From: Isoetes taiwanensis
Lineage: Eukaryota > Streptophyta > Lycopodiopsida > Isoetales > Isoetaceae
Length of the DNA: 64,000 nt
Direction: 5' to 3'
Assembly: GCA_021234155.1 (NCBI GenBank)
Contig: JAJEKV010000051.1
Span: 7,476,761 to 7,540,760, forward strand
Shown piece by piece: positions 1-11,130 of the stretch. The notes under the pieces were generated by a model. The model ran no database searches. It saw nothing but the letters and a program-made list of their open reading frames with translations, and was not told where the DNA came from. Both the position numbers and the translations under genes were made by a program. Each line of letters starts with the position of its first letter. Position 1 is the stretch's first letter.

Positions 1-840
1 TCTTGAATATAACATCACTGTATATGCTAGACTTACTCTAGCTATTTTCCTGGACTTGAACTCTTTTCATATTCCTTGATCGATGTATCTAAGATAGTCA
101 ACTCCAACCATTGGGATAACTTGAATGCTTATATCGGGTAAATCATACCTAACCCCATATCTTCATATAAGCATATCATTATACTTATTCTTTAAGCTCT
201 AGTCACAAATTCCACAGTGAGAGAGGCCACCCTAAGTTCCTAGTGGACATGTTTAAAGTCTACTATAGGAACTCTTATCTTCATTATTTCCATATTCATA
301 CGAACTATGAACTAAAAGTTCTCTCACACACCCTTTATTTTTGTTGTTATGCCATTTAATGGTCCTAGTACGCATATACCAACGTGGAGCTACTCCTCGG
401 GATACATACATAATACCAAGTCCCTACCACATTCTCCTGAGATGTTCATTGGGCATCTATCTTATTTATATTCCACACTTTGGGCTACTCAAAGTGTCCA
501 TTCAACTTCCCTATATTTGAAATGCTGGTTACAACAACTTTCAAGCTACCGTTGTATCACAGTTATCGTGTGGGTACATTACTACGTTCCCCCAATAGTC
601 AATTTTCTATCCTAGAGGGGATACGATGCATTCCATTCCCTTAACTTGTTCCCTCAACTTGCTATACCCTTTATCCTTCTACGTTGAATGGCAATATATA
701 TGCCGCTAAATCAACCCTCGTAATTATTAAGTATAAAGTCACATTTAATTAAAGTGAATCACATTCTGACGTTTGGGACTCATGCAGTAAAATGAGACAC
801 GTGAAAAGAAAAGTAACTTGACGTTGAATCACTACTAGAC
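1..840. other. Non-coding AT-rich stretch
   Basis: No recognisable gene. An 88-codon open frame at 349-615 has no family resemblance, and its counterpart at 40151-40513 reads on differently, so it is probably chance. The stretch is almost unchanged at 39802-40645. Confidence 0.6.
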
Positions 841-1135
841 TTTTCATGATACAACAAGAACAATATTTACAAAAACAATCCAGAAAAAAACAATATTCAC
901 GAAGAAAAAAATGGAAAAAAGGGGTGCAATGGGGAGGGGGCAAAGGGAGAGGGACAAAGAGATGGGCAAAGGAGAATGGGCAAAGAAAGGAGGAGGGCCA
1001 TAGGATTAAAGGGGCAAAGAAAGGGAAAGAGAGGCAAAGAAGGGGGGAGGGCCAAGTGATTAAAAGGGCAAAGAAAGGAAAGGCAAAGGCAAAGGGGGGG
1101 CAAGGAGGGGCACATGAGGGGATGGCAACCCCTTA
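841..1135. repeat. Purine-rich minisatellite
   Basis: The plus strand is almost all purine and is built from imperfect repeats around gggcaaagaaagg, interrupted by agggccaagtgattaaa-type spacers. Unit order is irregular. The 96-codon frame through it is a low-complexity artefact. The homologous block at 40646-40950 differs by small indels. Confidence 0.8.
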
Positions 1136-2320
1136 AAAACAACAATCAATAATAACTAGAGTAATTAATTAGTATAATTAATTAGCAATTATATTTAATA
1201 ATTAATATAATCAATCAAAATATCTGTTTACAATTAACTAGAAACATTTCTCGACCACAAAAATGGACTTACAGAAGAAAACCAGGTAGTTTTGGCGGCT
1301 AAGGAGCTGGTCGCCTCTTTTCTTCTTCTTGAAATCTTGCATCATCTGCTTGAAATCTTCGGGCAGAATGTAGGCTCGGAAGATGTATATAAGCTCAGGA
1401 TGCTCGTGAAGAATGCTCGTGATGTAGCTTCAAGCATGTTTGTGATGTAAGCTTCGGGCAATATGTTCAGGAGCTTTTGTATGTAAGCTCAGGATGCTCA
1501 GTACGTAAGCCTCAGAATGATGGAGCAGAATGTAGAGATCAAGCAATAATGGAGCTAAGGCGATTAAAGTAGTTATGACTTGGCATCCTGATCTGTCTGC
1601 CACACTTTTCAAAACGATCCCCCTCAATGGGTCGAACAACAGAGGATTTGGCTCCTCCCTGGCGCCCAGTATCTAGAAGCAAACAAACAGAGGCTCTCTG
1701 AGAGGAATCTTCAAAGGAATCCGGCAGCCACAAACAGAGGAATCCGGCCTTGCAACAAACGAATTTTCAGCATGCCCATGCCAGAATCTTCCCACAATCA
1801 AGATTTCCTTCCTAAATCCTTCTAATCCGGCAATTTCAAGACTATTGCTGGCAGATTTTCCTCTGGCATGCTTCACTGGCCACTTCTGTCTTCAATCCGA
1901 CAGCTAAGCCTAAAATCATCCTTGCAAGATTTCTGAGAAAGGGGAAAATGAAAGGGTAAACAAATTTACTAGGAAAATGAGGCTGCTCTCACGGAATGAC
2001 ATCAAATCGTCCCTTGGCACAAGTCGGTGACATCTAGAAAGTTCTATCGTGTAGTTACGGCCATTAGGTTACAAAAACTTGAAATGCGGGGGAAGGCATG
2101 CTTGCCCACAACCCGCACAAGCTTGGATGATTCAAGCTCACCTATAAGGCAAGCTTCGGCTATGGGTATCAAGATCACGACATTCCAAGCGAGGATTAGA
2201 GCCATCTTGGGAAAAAAGCAGTCCCAGCGGTATGTACCAAATTTTAAATTTCAAGCATGGGCGGGATAAAAAAAGCGGGATAAACATTAATATATTTAAA
2301 AAATAAATGCTGAATTGAAA
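1136..2320. other. Non-coding stretch with short GATG/CTCAGG repeats
   Basis: AT-rich DNA followed at 1375-1515 by several imperfect copies of a short block containing gtaagctc and aggatgctc. No gene is recognised. Small minus-strand frames are short and unsupported. Copy 2 is at 40950-42110. The end of this stretch (1940-2270) is where the two copies differ most, again at CTG/CAG/CCG sites. Confidence 0.55.
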
Positions 2321-2324
2321 AAAA

Positions 2325-2675
2325 GGAGAGTCTATTTTTTTTTATCACGAAAAAAATATATGGTGTTCATATATAGTGTAAATACATAGGATATTGTATT
2401 TATTAGAAAATACCTAAGATATAATATTGTGTTTATTAGAAAATACATGGGATATGCTGACCATTAGAAATGTATAGGATACGGTGTCCCTTTCTAAACA
2501 AGCTACCTTTGAAAAAGCTATGGGCTAAACTTTTGATTATTTTTTTTTTTTTGGAGGGAGGGTCTATTTTTTTTTCATATACATATACATAGAAAATGCA
2601 TAGAATATGTGGAAAATACATAAGATATGGTGTCCCCATTAGAAAATATATAGGATTTTTTGAGCTTTGAATTTT
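2325..2675. repeat. AT-rich minisatellite beside LINE
   Basis: About ten imperfect ~30-bp repeats with the core aaatacataggatatggtgt. They begin after a gagtctatttttt block, which occurs again at 2562. The same gggtctatttt plus repeat arrangement follows the LINE fragment at 3790-3890. The LINE fragment is therefore bracketed by the same repeat, consistent with one retroelement 3' end sitting in another. Confidence 0.65.
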
Positions 2676-2683
2676 GCAGCCGT

Positions 2684-3705
2684 GATGTATTCTATCAAGG
2701 AGAAGTGATTGAACATGCACAATCCTATAAATATTTGGGACATGGGAAGTATTTCTTGGGCGAAAGTCTTGGACAAAAGCGTGGATCTTAAATTTGCGGC
2801 TGCCACGAAAGCATTTTATGCAATGGCCAATATGAGCCGTCATGCTCACATTACTTACTGGCCACTCCGAAAGAAGCTTTTCGAAGCATTGATAATGCCG
2901 GTCGTTTTGTGCGCTTGATGAAGTATGGGGCTATCACTATGCGAGGTCTAAATGGAGCGAGATTGAATCAATCAGAAAACATGGTTGCACATGGCTTTGA
3001 AGGTAAAAGAAGCGGTTCCATATGAGATCTTTGTTGTATGATCTTGGATCACACCCATTGGAAGTTCAAGCTATGAGAAATACTTTACGGTATCTCGACC
3101 AGAAGACACAAGCAGGTGAAGATTCACTCGTCAAATGCAGTCTGCTCTCAATCTTGATCTTGCTTGATTGATGAGGTGACAAAAAGTCTTGCGACATAAA
3201 GATCTGAAAGGCGGTTTGCAAGATTGCTCATTGTTTGTCCCTACACTAAAGAGTTCAAAGGAATCGCATTTTGGCATATTGCAATGCATCTTCTAAAAGA
3301 AGGTTCGATTACTATATCAGGGACCTCAATCCAAAGTGTGACCATGTCATACAGCCTTAGCTGAGCCTCCACGGCATGTTTCCTGGGCAGATCGAGCAAC
3401 TTGAGCGAATACGCATGAGTTCTCATTGCTTAATGATCGAACGAGGGAGATGGTTGAACATTGATGGGAAAAACAGAATCTGTTCTTGCAATGAGGACGT
3501 GGAGACGGAGAGGCATGCTATTTACTTCTGTCATAAGCATGATGACCTTGGCGCCAGATACTCCATGGTTGGTGGGTATACACGTGGCCGAGTTGTTCGA
3601 CACCGGCCGGTGCTTAAAGAGTATCTAGGGAGCTTCAGCCGGGGAGCTTCTAGACCACGCGGAACACTAGGAATATGTGAACAATCCTCTCACAAAGTTT
3701 ATTGA
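2684..3705 (+). pseudogene. 5'-truncated LINE, RT thumb and C-terminal part (copy 1)
   Basis: Frameshifted copy of the LINE piece better preserved at 42485-43478. Visible pieces are a frame containing FYAMANMSRHAHITYWPLRK (about 2813-2872), with RKLFEALIMPVVL close behind, and a C-terminal piece at 3376-3560 ending in a C-x-C...H...C pattern (ICSCNEDVETERHAIYFC). These are the region after the RT palm and the terminal zinc-finger-like motif of a non-LTR retrotransposon. Everything upstream of the thumb is missing. An (ATT)n stretch at 3765-3782 may be the 3' tail. It cannot encode an active protein. Confidence 0.75.
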
Positions 3706-3912
3706 TTACTTTGGATGTTCTTGTCTCATAGCCTCACACGGGCTTCAGTGGATGTTAATAATCTTTATTATTATTATTATTTATAAAAAGGGGTAGGGTC
3801 TATTTTCGTACATGTGTACATAGAAAATGCATAGGTATGGTGTACATTAGGAAATACATTGAAAATACATAGGATATGGTGCAATTAGTCATGATTTCTG
3901 CTCCATGATATT

Positions 3913-5208
3913 TGTGACTTTCCAGCATAATATACGGTCCAATACGTATATTATCTTTGCCATGGCAGCGTACATGTCACCTTGAGCTTCCTTGGGCCAT
4001 TCGGTAAGCCAAGGCTGCTAGTTAAGCATTGCCGGGCACCGCCAAACCCACCTTTACTGCTGAGATCTCCGGGGGGCATTTGCTTTCAACCAAAAGCGAA
4101 GTCATGGGCGTGATTCGAGGGCGGGGAGCAAGCTAGGGATCGGGTAACTGTGATTCCATTGTGCAATGCCGACTTTTAGCCCGTGATGAGCTAGGATAGC
4201 ATGGTAGATCGGTTTTAGCGCCTTATAGATCCTAAGATCACAAGCTTTATGAATGAACCTAATCATGTATGTTTAGGTAGATAGAATAGATATTATTCAG
4301 TATTTCAGTTCTTTGATGATGATGATATTCCATTCTATGCTCACTCCGGTGTATTGCAAAGGGGGGTAGAGACCCTGAAACCTTCAGTAGTAGATGTATC
4401 TAGATAGTCTCATTAATTCCCAATTAATGCGGCCTGTGTACTAGAGCCCGCCTAGTTGTAATAGGCGGGGCTAGGCCGATGGAATAAGGAGGACTTGTCC
4501 CATTCTGGTGATCCTTACGGTGTGTAAAGCCTACGGGGATCTTAGCGGGCTAGGCTTAATGGCTTGCCACTGCGTGTGGGCAAGGCATGAGCTCGACACC
4601 TCTTGGGTGATGAGTCACCTTCAATGAGGTTAAGAGGGGCAGTGGCACTCTAGCCACCTGTGATGGGCATGCATGCCTCTGGAAGAGGTGATCCCCTTCC
4701 TGCCTCATCGGGGCTGGGGAGATGAAACCCAATAGTAGCCCTTTGGCTCGTACCCGATGGCTACGGTCCGGTCCTAGACTCTTCAACCTATTACGCAAAG
4801 TTTACGGGGAGGCGGATAGGCGGACTACACAATAGCCATGTTCTTATGCCGGTAATCCACTCTCATGAATTACATGCGCAATGACCACGGAGACCCAAGC
4901 CCGTCGGTCCATACCACAGGTCGAGGCCTTGGGTAGGATCTCCCATGTGATGATGATGTTGTTGATGTGCTTCTACATGTATGCTTAAGTAGTCACCCTT
5001 CCGAGGTGATTCTATTTGCATTTAATATCATGTGCTTCGTTTATTTACGCCGCGACTAGGGCGATCAGGGAAGGCGGGACAAATGACCCTTCCATTCTTC
5101 CTCAATGATTGGTGTCGGTGGGCGGCCTCTGTCGGCTTAGGTTGCCATGGGGATGAACTCCGCCTTCCAATACAATGGGAGCATTGTAGAAGAAGTAGGG
5201 GCGTCGCA
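3913..5208 (+). mobile_element. LTR of retroelement (5' LTR, copy 1)
   Basis: Starts with tgtgactttccagcataata and ends ...ggggcgtcgca, the damaged form of ggggacgtcaca in the second copy. A primer-binding site follows at once. Internally it shares with the other LTRs the blocks ggggggtagagaccctgaaa, gggctggggagatgaaaccc and gactcttcaacctatt. A hairpin tacaatg-ggag-cattgta lies close to the 3' end. About 1.3 kb, no coding content. Confidence 0.85.
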
Positions 5209-5212
5209 GTGG

Positions 5213-5225
5213 TGGTATCAGAGCC
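5213..5225 (+). other. tRNA-iMet primer-binding site
   Basis: tggtatcagagcc is the standard plant sequence complementary to the 3' end of initiator-Met tRNA. It sits just downstream of the LTR end, so first-strand synthesis starts here and the LTR to its left is a 5' LTR. The spacer before it reads gtgg rather than the single g of copy 2, probably a local error. Confidence 0.9.
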
Positions 5226-5939
5226 ATGATCTTGGTAGACCAAGATCGGGCGCTGACCATTTCCCTGATAGGACTAACAGTAGACCTTCAGCCTTGGGAA
5301 TTAGAATTTTTTTTTTTCCAATCCTTAGAACAGTAAAGTAGGATAATGTTAAGTTAGGAAGAAATAGTAGAAACCCTGATAAATTCTGGCCATTAGAGAG
5401 CAACCCCTCAGAAGTGCATTGAGGCATTTTCAAATTTTTTGAACAAGGCTCGGCGTGCCTTGTGTGAGTGTTTGACCAATTTGACCTAGGAAGATGCATA
5501 CACAACGGGGAGAAAGGCCATTTAAGCGGCGTCTATCTGCAGGCGTCTATCGCGACATCTATCGCGACGTCGGCCAGTCGCCGCGCAGTCGCGCAGGCGT
5601 CGGCTGCGGACGCGTCGCATGCGGCGTCGGCGGGGCGTCTCGAACGTCGATGCGAGGCGTGGCTATGACTTGTAACCTGAGCGTGTTTTCGGGCGTCGCA
5701 TGCGGCATGGCGTCAGCGTCGCGGCGTGGTGTCTGAAAAAAATAAAAAATAAAAATAAAAAAAAATTGGAAAGAATTTTAATAGTTAATTACAATATCAT
5801 ATACAAAAGAGGCAAAGAGGCGGTAGTGGCTATCTTCACGTGTTCCTGTTAGGGAAAACCCGTATAGCCAATTCTATAACAATCGACCAATATTAGACAA
5901 TGACATTGAAAGTTAACATGAACTAAGAGTTTATAGCAC

Positions 5940-6365
5940 TTACGAATCTATGTAAAAAGCCTTTTCGGCCGCCGGAACCCAAGTGGGACGAAATTCGTTT
6001 GCTTGAAGTTGCCTTGGCAGTCCGTGAGGCAGATGTTTTTTCTTGGAATCCTTTGCAAGTTCGAAAGTGATCGATTGCAAAGGAATACAACATGACAAGT
6101 TAAATGTCTTATTTCGAATTGAGCGAATGGCAACAAATAACAAATACCTTGATATCTTCCTTATGGACAGATTAAATTGGTTTAGGGACCTTTGACCAAT
6201 CGCCTCCCAATTTTTGGCATTCGACTTCAATTTTGCAATCACTCTTTTGCCTTTTCTATAAATCAATAGATTAACACAAAACAAAAGAATAAAAAATAAG
6301 ACTATGACTAGGTGGTGTACCTTCTTTTTGAGCGGCTCCCCATCATCGAAATGAGCCCCTTCCAA
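5940..6365 (-). pseudogene. Exon-like region inside CACTA element, copy 1
   Basis: Homologue of 45768-46190. A continuous 141-codon minus-strand frame runs across what look like introns in copy 2, so its length is partly accidental. A piece near the 5' end reads EGAHFDDGEPLKKK before a possible GT donor. Product not recognised. Confidence 0.3.
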
Positions 6366-6454
6366 ATCTGGATTAGTCGGATTAAAAGCTAGAGTTGGCT
6401 AACATAGGCTTTAGGATTATAAGCTAGATTTGGCCACCTCTACCTAAAATTACA

Positions 6455-6745
6455 AGAAAAGTCGAGCTTGGACCCGAACACTGGTCGTCTCCACTTTCGT
6501 AGTGGAGCCTACCGTGCCCATGAACAAGCCACTACAATTTTATTTTAAACCTAAAAATAACAAGTGGTACGTGGACTTGAACAGATGCGTGGCCCTCTCC
6601 ACTCTAGGTGGGCGGCCGATGCCCCTTGAAACAAACCAATCCTTAACCTAGGAAAATATATGATCGTAGTGAAGTGGACTTGAACCGGGTACATGGTCCT
6701 CCCCACTCTGGGTGGGCCAGGCCCCGTGCCATGGAACAAGCCACT
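6455..6745 (-). repeat. Tandem trimer of tRNA-like units, copy 1
   Basis: Homologue of 46288-46570. It has the same three units with more substitutions in the B-box-like cores (for example ggacttgaacagatgcg in the middle unit). Confidence 0.45.
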
Positions 6746-6854
6746 CCATCAATTTTTTTTAACCTCACTTAAAATTATAAAATAAAATGCAAGTCGATCA
6801 ACTTACCAAAAAGAAGGGCGTGTGTAACAAGATCAGCAGGTCCAAATCGAAATA

Positions 6855-7205
6855 GAAAGCAACAAGAGTTAGAAGAATAAGAACAAAAAAAAAAATCGAA
6901 GAAGAAACAAAAAAAAAAAAGAAGATGCCGAAATAGTAAAACAAGAAAGAAAAAAATGAATGAATCAAAAGAAAAGAGAGAAGGGTGGGAGAAAGAAGAG
7001 AAGGGGGAAAGAGGAGAAAAAAGAAATTAGGAAAGAAAGAAGAATGGAAGAAATAAGAAGGAATAAAATGGAAGAAGATGAAGAATGGAAATGGAATGGA
7101 AGAGTGAAATGAGGGAAGAGAATCGAAAGAAATGAGAAAAGAAGGAAAAGAAGAAGAATGAAGAAACAAAGAAAAAGAAAAGAAGGAAAGAGATAAAAAA
7201 AAAAA
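6855..7205. repeat. GA-rich low-complexity tract, copy 1
   Basis: Same purine tract as 46690-47040. The 144-codon minus-strand frame (F, S and L rich) across it is a composition artefact. Confidence 0.8.
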
Positions 7206-7722
7206 TTTGAAATCTACACTAAAATCATTCAATCAAAAACCATTCAATCAAAACCCATGATCTACTAACCTTAAAAAGAGTGCTTGCAAATTGGAGTTCA
7301 AGGATGCATTACTTGTAGAAGATGCCCAAAATAGTCGATAGAAGGAAGCCTAGGAATAGTCGGAAAAAAAAGCCAGACTTTGGTATAAAAAAGCACACGG
7401 CGTAAGCATCTGACGGCGTAATGACGTCATATCTGCGGCGTAATTTCAAAAGCCATGTATATCGATTTCAAAATCATTATATCTGATTTAACGTCGCATC
7501 GTCGGCGATGTCCGCTGACTTATTTTTGTTATAGCGGCGTCTAACAACTTTTTAATTTTTGGTGCCTTTTTCATCGATGGTCATGAAAGTTTGTCCTTAT
7601 GCTAATTTGGACATTCAGAACCATATATCGGTGATCAAAATCACATTCGGATTTAACCAATCTTCTATTGCACTATAGGGATGTTTGAGCACTGGGGTGG
7701 CATGTTTGAGCACAGGGTGGCG

Positions 7723-10629
7723 GTTTGATAAGTTCTCCCGGATATTGGATTTTTGGCCCTTATCGAGGCAGGGGCCCTTGAGCGAAAGGATTCAGCGGTT
7801 GGATAGGGGCAGAGATCCGTGAGTGTGGTCTTTTAAGCATTATGGCCCCGTGGCTGCCGAGGAAAGGCTGCCTCGGGGAAACTTTTTGGGGCTCGCCTCT
7901 TGGGGGTTGAACTCTCCCCTCTAATGGGCGGCCTTGCAAGGTCTGGCCTTGTTTGGCTTAGGCAAGTTACCCATTCTTTGCCAAACAACAGGTTGCCGGA
8001 CCGTTCCTAATGCAAACACTTTGATCTAAACCTTGTCGAAATTTTGGCGGCATGTATGTTGGCGATGACTTAGGAAGCCTGCTGACAAAAAAATCAAATT
8101 TAATTCCGTACCTGCCATTAATTATGAATTTATGAATGTCTTGCTCTTTGCAAAAGGCGCCCTTTACTTCTAAGCGCCAGCGGGAGAATCTGAGATCAAA
8201 CTCCATTCAAAGTCGAGTTCCCCTTGCCAGCGTTCTCAAGCGCATCTTATCGGCCAAGTCCCAAGTGTAAAGACCAAAACTTCGGCACCCAAAATGCAAA
8301 CCCTACTAGAACACGGCAACTCATAGGGTTTAGGTTTGAGGCTCTATCCTTGTCGGTTCGACTAGGACCTTGCGTGCGATATCTTGACATAGGGGTGTTG
8401 GCCGAACATGGACCTAAAACCACCGGAGGCGGCTTGCCCCAAAAAGTCCTCTCAGAAGGCCACGGCGGCCGGGGCCGGGCCTTCCCCTCTCAGGAATCAT
8501 GATTCGCTCTGCCAATGGACTGGAGCGTCGACATTACCATGGAGACCAGTTTCAGTGGCTGAAGACCACCCTTCTGGGGGAGCGTCAAACTATCTCATGT
8601 CCAACACACTTCGTAGTCGGTTGGCTAGGAGGTGGGCTGTCGAATCTTTGCAGCGTAGAGTAAAAGTGTTTCTTTCTTTACCAAAAGCGTAGGTACAACT
8701 TGGTCTCTAGGGTAATTTTGGCCTCGGGGCGATGTGGTGGTCGAATCGCCATTAGAACCTCCCGCAATGTCGAATGACAAAACACTTTGGTTTCTACGAT
8801 TAGACCTTGCGGGGCGCTTGGCGTTTTTGATAAGTTCTCGGGCGGATGTTGGATTTTTTGGACCTTGTCGAGGCTAGGGCCCATGAGCGAAGGATTCAGC
8901 GGTCGGATAGGGGCAAGAGATCCGGAGTGTGGTCTTTGGCGTACGACCCCGTGTTGCCGGGGAAAGGCTACCTCGGGGAAATTTTTGGGGCTACGCCTCT
9001 TGGGGTTGGACTCTCTCCTCTAATGAGGCCGACCTTGCAAGGTCTGGCCTTGTTTGACTTGGGCAAGTGCCCGACTCGTGCTCAACAGGAGTTGGGACCG
9101 TTCTAATGCAAACACTTTGATCTAAACCTTGTCGGACATTTTGGCTGGCATGTATGTTGGCGATGACTTAGGAAGGAATTTAATTCCGTACTATGCATTA
9201 ATTACAAATTTATGAATGTCTTGCTCTTGCAAAAGGCGCCCCTTTTACTTCTAGCGCCACAGCGGAGGAATTATAGATCAAACTCCATTCCGTCAGTTCC
9301 CTTTGCTTCGCGTTCTCAAGCGCATCTTATCGGCCAAGTCCCAAGTGCAAAAGACCAAAACTTCGGCACCCAAAGCGCCAAACCCTGCTAGAACACGGCA
9401 GCTCATAGGGTTTACGTTTGGAGCTCTCCTTGTCAGATTAGGCTAGGACCTTGGGCCGTGTCTTGGCGTAGAAAGTGCGTTGCGGATTCGGCGAAACCAC
9501 CTCTAGGCCAATTGACCAGTGTGTTGGACATGAGATAGTTTGGCCTTGCGGACCCTAAAACCATCGAGGCGGCTTGCCCCAAAGTCCCTCCAGAAGGCCA
9601 GCGGCCGGACAACTTCCCTCACGGAATCATTGATTAAATACGCCAATGGACTCGGAGCGTCGACATTGCCACAGGGACCAAGGTTCGTGGCGAAGACCAC
9701 CCTTCTCGAGGCGTCAAACTATCTCATGTCCAACACACTTTCGTAGTCAATTGGCCTAGGAGGTGGGCCGAATCTTGCCAACGTAGGGCGTAAGTGTTTC
9801 TTTTTCTTTTGCAAAGCCCGGCCGTGCAACTTGGTCTCTAGGGGTAATTCGGCCTCGGACTGATGTGGCCGAGTCGAATCGCCATTAGGGCCTCTGCAAT
9901 GTCCGAGCGACAAAACACTTTGGTTTCTACAGTGGGCTTGGGGCCTTGTGCGGTTTGATAAGTTCTCTGGGCCGGATGTTGGATTTTTGGACCTTATCGA
10001 GGCAAGGCCCTTGAGCGAAAGATTCAGCGGTCGGATAGGGGCAAGAGATCGGGGAGTGTGGTCTTTGGCGTCTGCGGTCCCGAGGGGCGCCGAGGAAAGG
10101 CTACCTCGGGAATTTTTGGGGCTCGCCTCTTGGGGTTGGACTCTCCTCTAATGGAGTGGCCTTGCAAGGTCACGGCCTTGTTGGCTTGGGCAAGTGTGCG
10201 GCTAAATTTGCTGACAACGAGGCTGCGGGGCCCAGTTCTAATGCAAACACTTTGATCTAAGAAGCAGCCGGAAATTTTGAAGTACGGCAGCTTTTGTATA
10301 TTTGCGATGACTTAGGAAGCACAAATAATCGGGGAATTTAATTCCGTCGCCATTAATTACGATTGTGAATGTCTTGCCTTCTTTATAAAATTTGCCCCTT
10401 ACTTCTAAGCGCCACAGCGGAATTACGGTCCAAACTCCATTGAAATCGGTTCCGCACTTCGGCGTTCTCAAGCTGCATCTTATCGGCCAAGTCAGGGAAT
10501 TAAAGACCAAAACTGCGGCCAGCGCATTCTGCTAGAGACATTTTGGCAGCTCATGGGGTTTTACGTTTGGGCTCTATCATTCGTGATTAGAGCTAGGGAC
10601 GCGTATCTTGGCGTAGGGGTGTTGGCGCG
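7723..10629. repeat. ~1.1 kb tandem array, 2.6 units (copy 1)
   Basis: Units begin at gtttgataagttctc near 7723, 8823 and 9953, so periods are about 1100 and 1130 bp. Each holds in order ggatgttggattttt, gggctcgcctcttggggttgg, aatgcaaacactttgatcta, taattccgtactatgcatta, cttatcggccaagtc, cttgccccaaaagtcctctc, aactatctcatgtccaacac and caaaacactttggtttctac. The array breaks off at about 10629, in the third unit. Short open frames recur once per unit but none is conserved without frameshift. Confidence 0.9.
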
Positions 10630-10639
10630 AGGTAGCCTG

Positions 10640-11130
10640 TGTCTATTTATCTCCATGTTTCTCCATCTCATGGACCAGATTCTCCGAATTTATTGCAACT
10701 TTGTACAAGGCAAGCATGCTCTATTCATATTAGATTTTCTTTCATGAGTAAGATATGAGAAAACCCTAAACTTTTAACCAACCACAAACGAGATTTTTAA
10801 GGGTTTTACAGGGTATACTTCCACCATACATGTATAGTTCTTTTTAGCTGTGAAAATCCATATGCTAAGTGCCCTATCTTCCTAAATAGTTCCATACCTT
10901 AAAGTTCGTGGAAGATTTTCAAGGATCTTTTACAGCTCTTTTCCTCCATCTATTTTGTCCTTACTTTTTTCGGGCTTTTGCCATTGTTTAGAAATGCAGC
11001 TTCCATCCTTAACTCTCGTAAAGGAAAAACCTCAGACATTTATGCTATTGTAGCTTCAAAATGAGAGCAATATTGATAGTTTTATTCAAAAAATAAATCC
11101 CAATCTACAAATACATTGCCATTCCCAGTA
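10640..11130 (+). repeat. Diverged direct repeat, copy A
   Basis: Shares with 13400-13870 an ordered series of short matches: tgag..gaaaacccctaaa-like, tagtctttttagc, ggttcataccctt-like, attttgtccttac, gccattg...atgtagcttccatcc, and ttgatatttttatt followed by aaatccca. Spacing is about 2.75 kb. Divergence is strong. Confidence 0.5.

Larger units (their letters stand above)
5501..10629 (+). mobile_element. CACTA-type transposon, left part only (copy 1)
   Basis: Begins after ata with cacaacggggagaaaggcca, the damaged version of the terminus at 45332. Subterminal GC-rich gcgtc repeats follow (5525-5735), then the same interior order as copy 2: exon-like minus-strand piece, tRNA-like trimer, GA tract and tandem units. 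It stops inside the third tandem unit, so no right terminus is present. Confidence 0.75.
1..10630. repeat. Long direct duplication, copy 1
   Basis: Base 1 matches base 39802, and the two sequences stay colinear to about 10629 versus 50510. The shared landmarks come in the same order: purine minisatellite, truncated LINE, LTR with PBS, CACTA left end, tRNA-like trimer, GA tract, and the first two and a half ~1.1 kb tandem units. Long stretches are identical, while differences bunch at CTG, CAG and CCG sites. The left edge lies outside the window. The right edge falls inside a tandem unit. This may be a real segmental duplication or one locus assembled twice. Confidence 0.9.

Noticed and set aside
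846-1136. Lysine/glycine-rich 96-codon frame
   Set aside because: It lies wholly in a purine minisatellite. Composition alone explains it.
6798-7232. 144-codon minus-strand F/S/L-rich frame that looks like a membrane protein
   Set aside because: It is the complement of a GA-rich low-complexity tract, and the homologous tract at 46690-47040 does not keep it.
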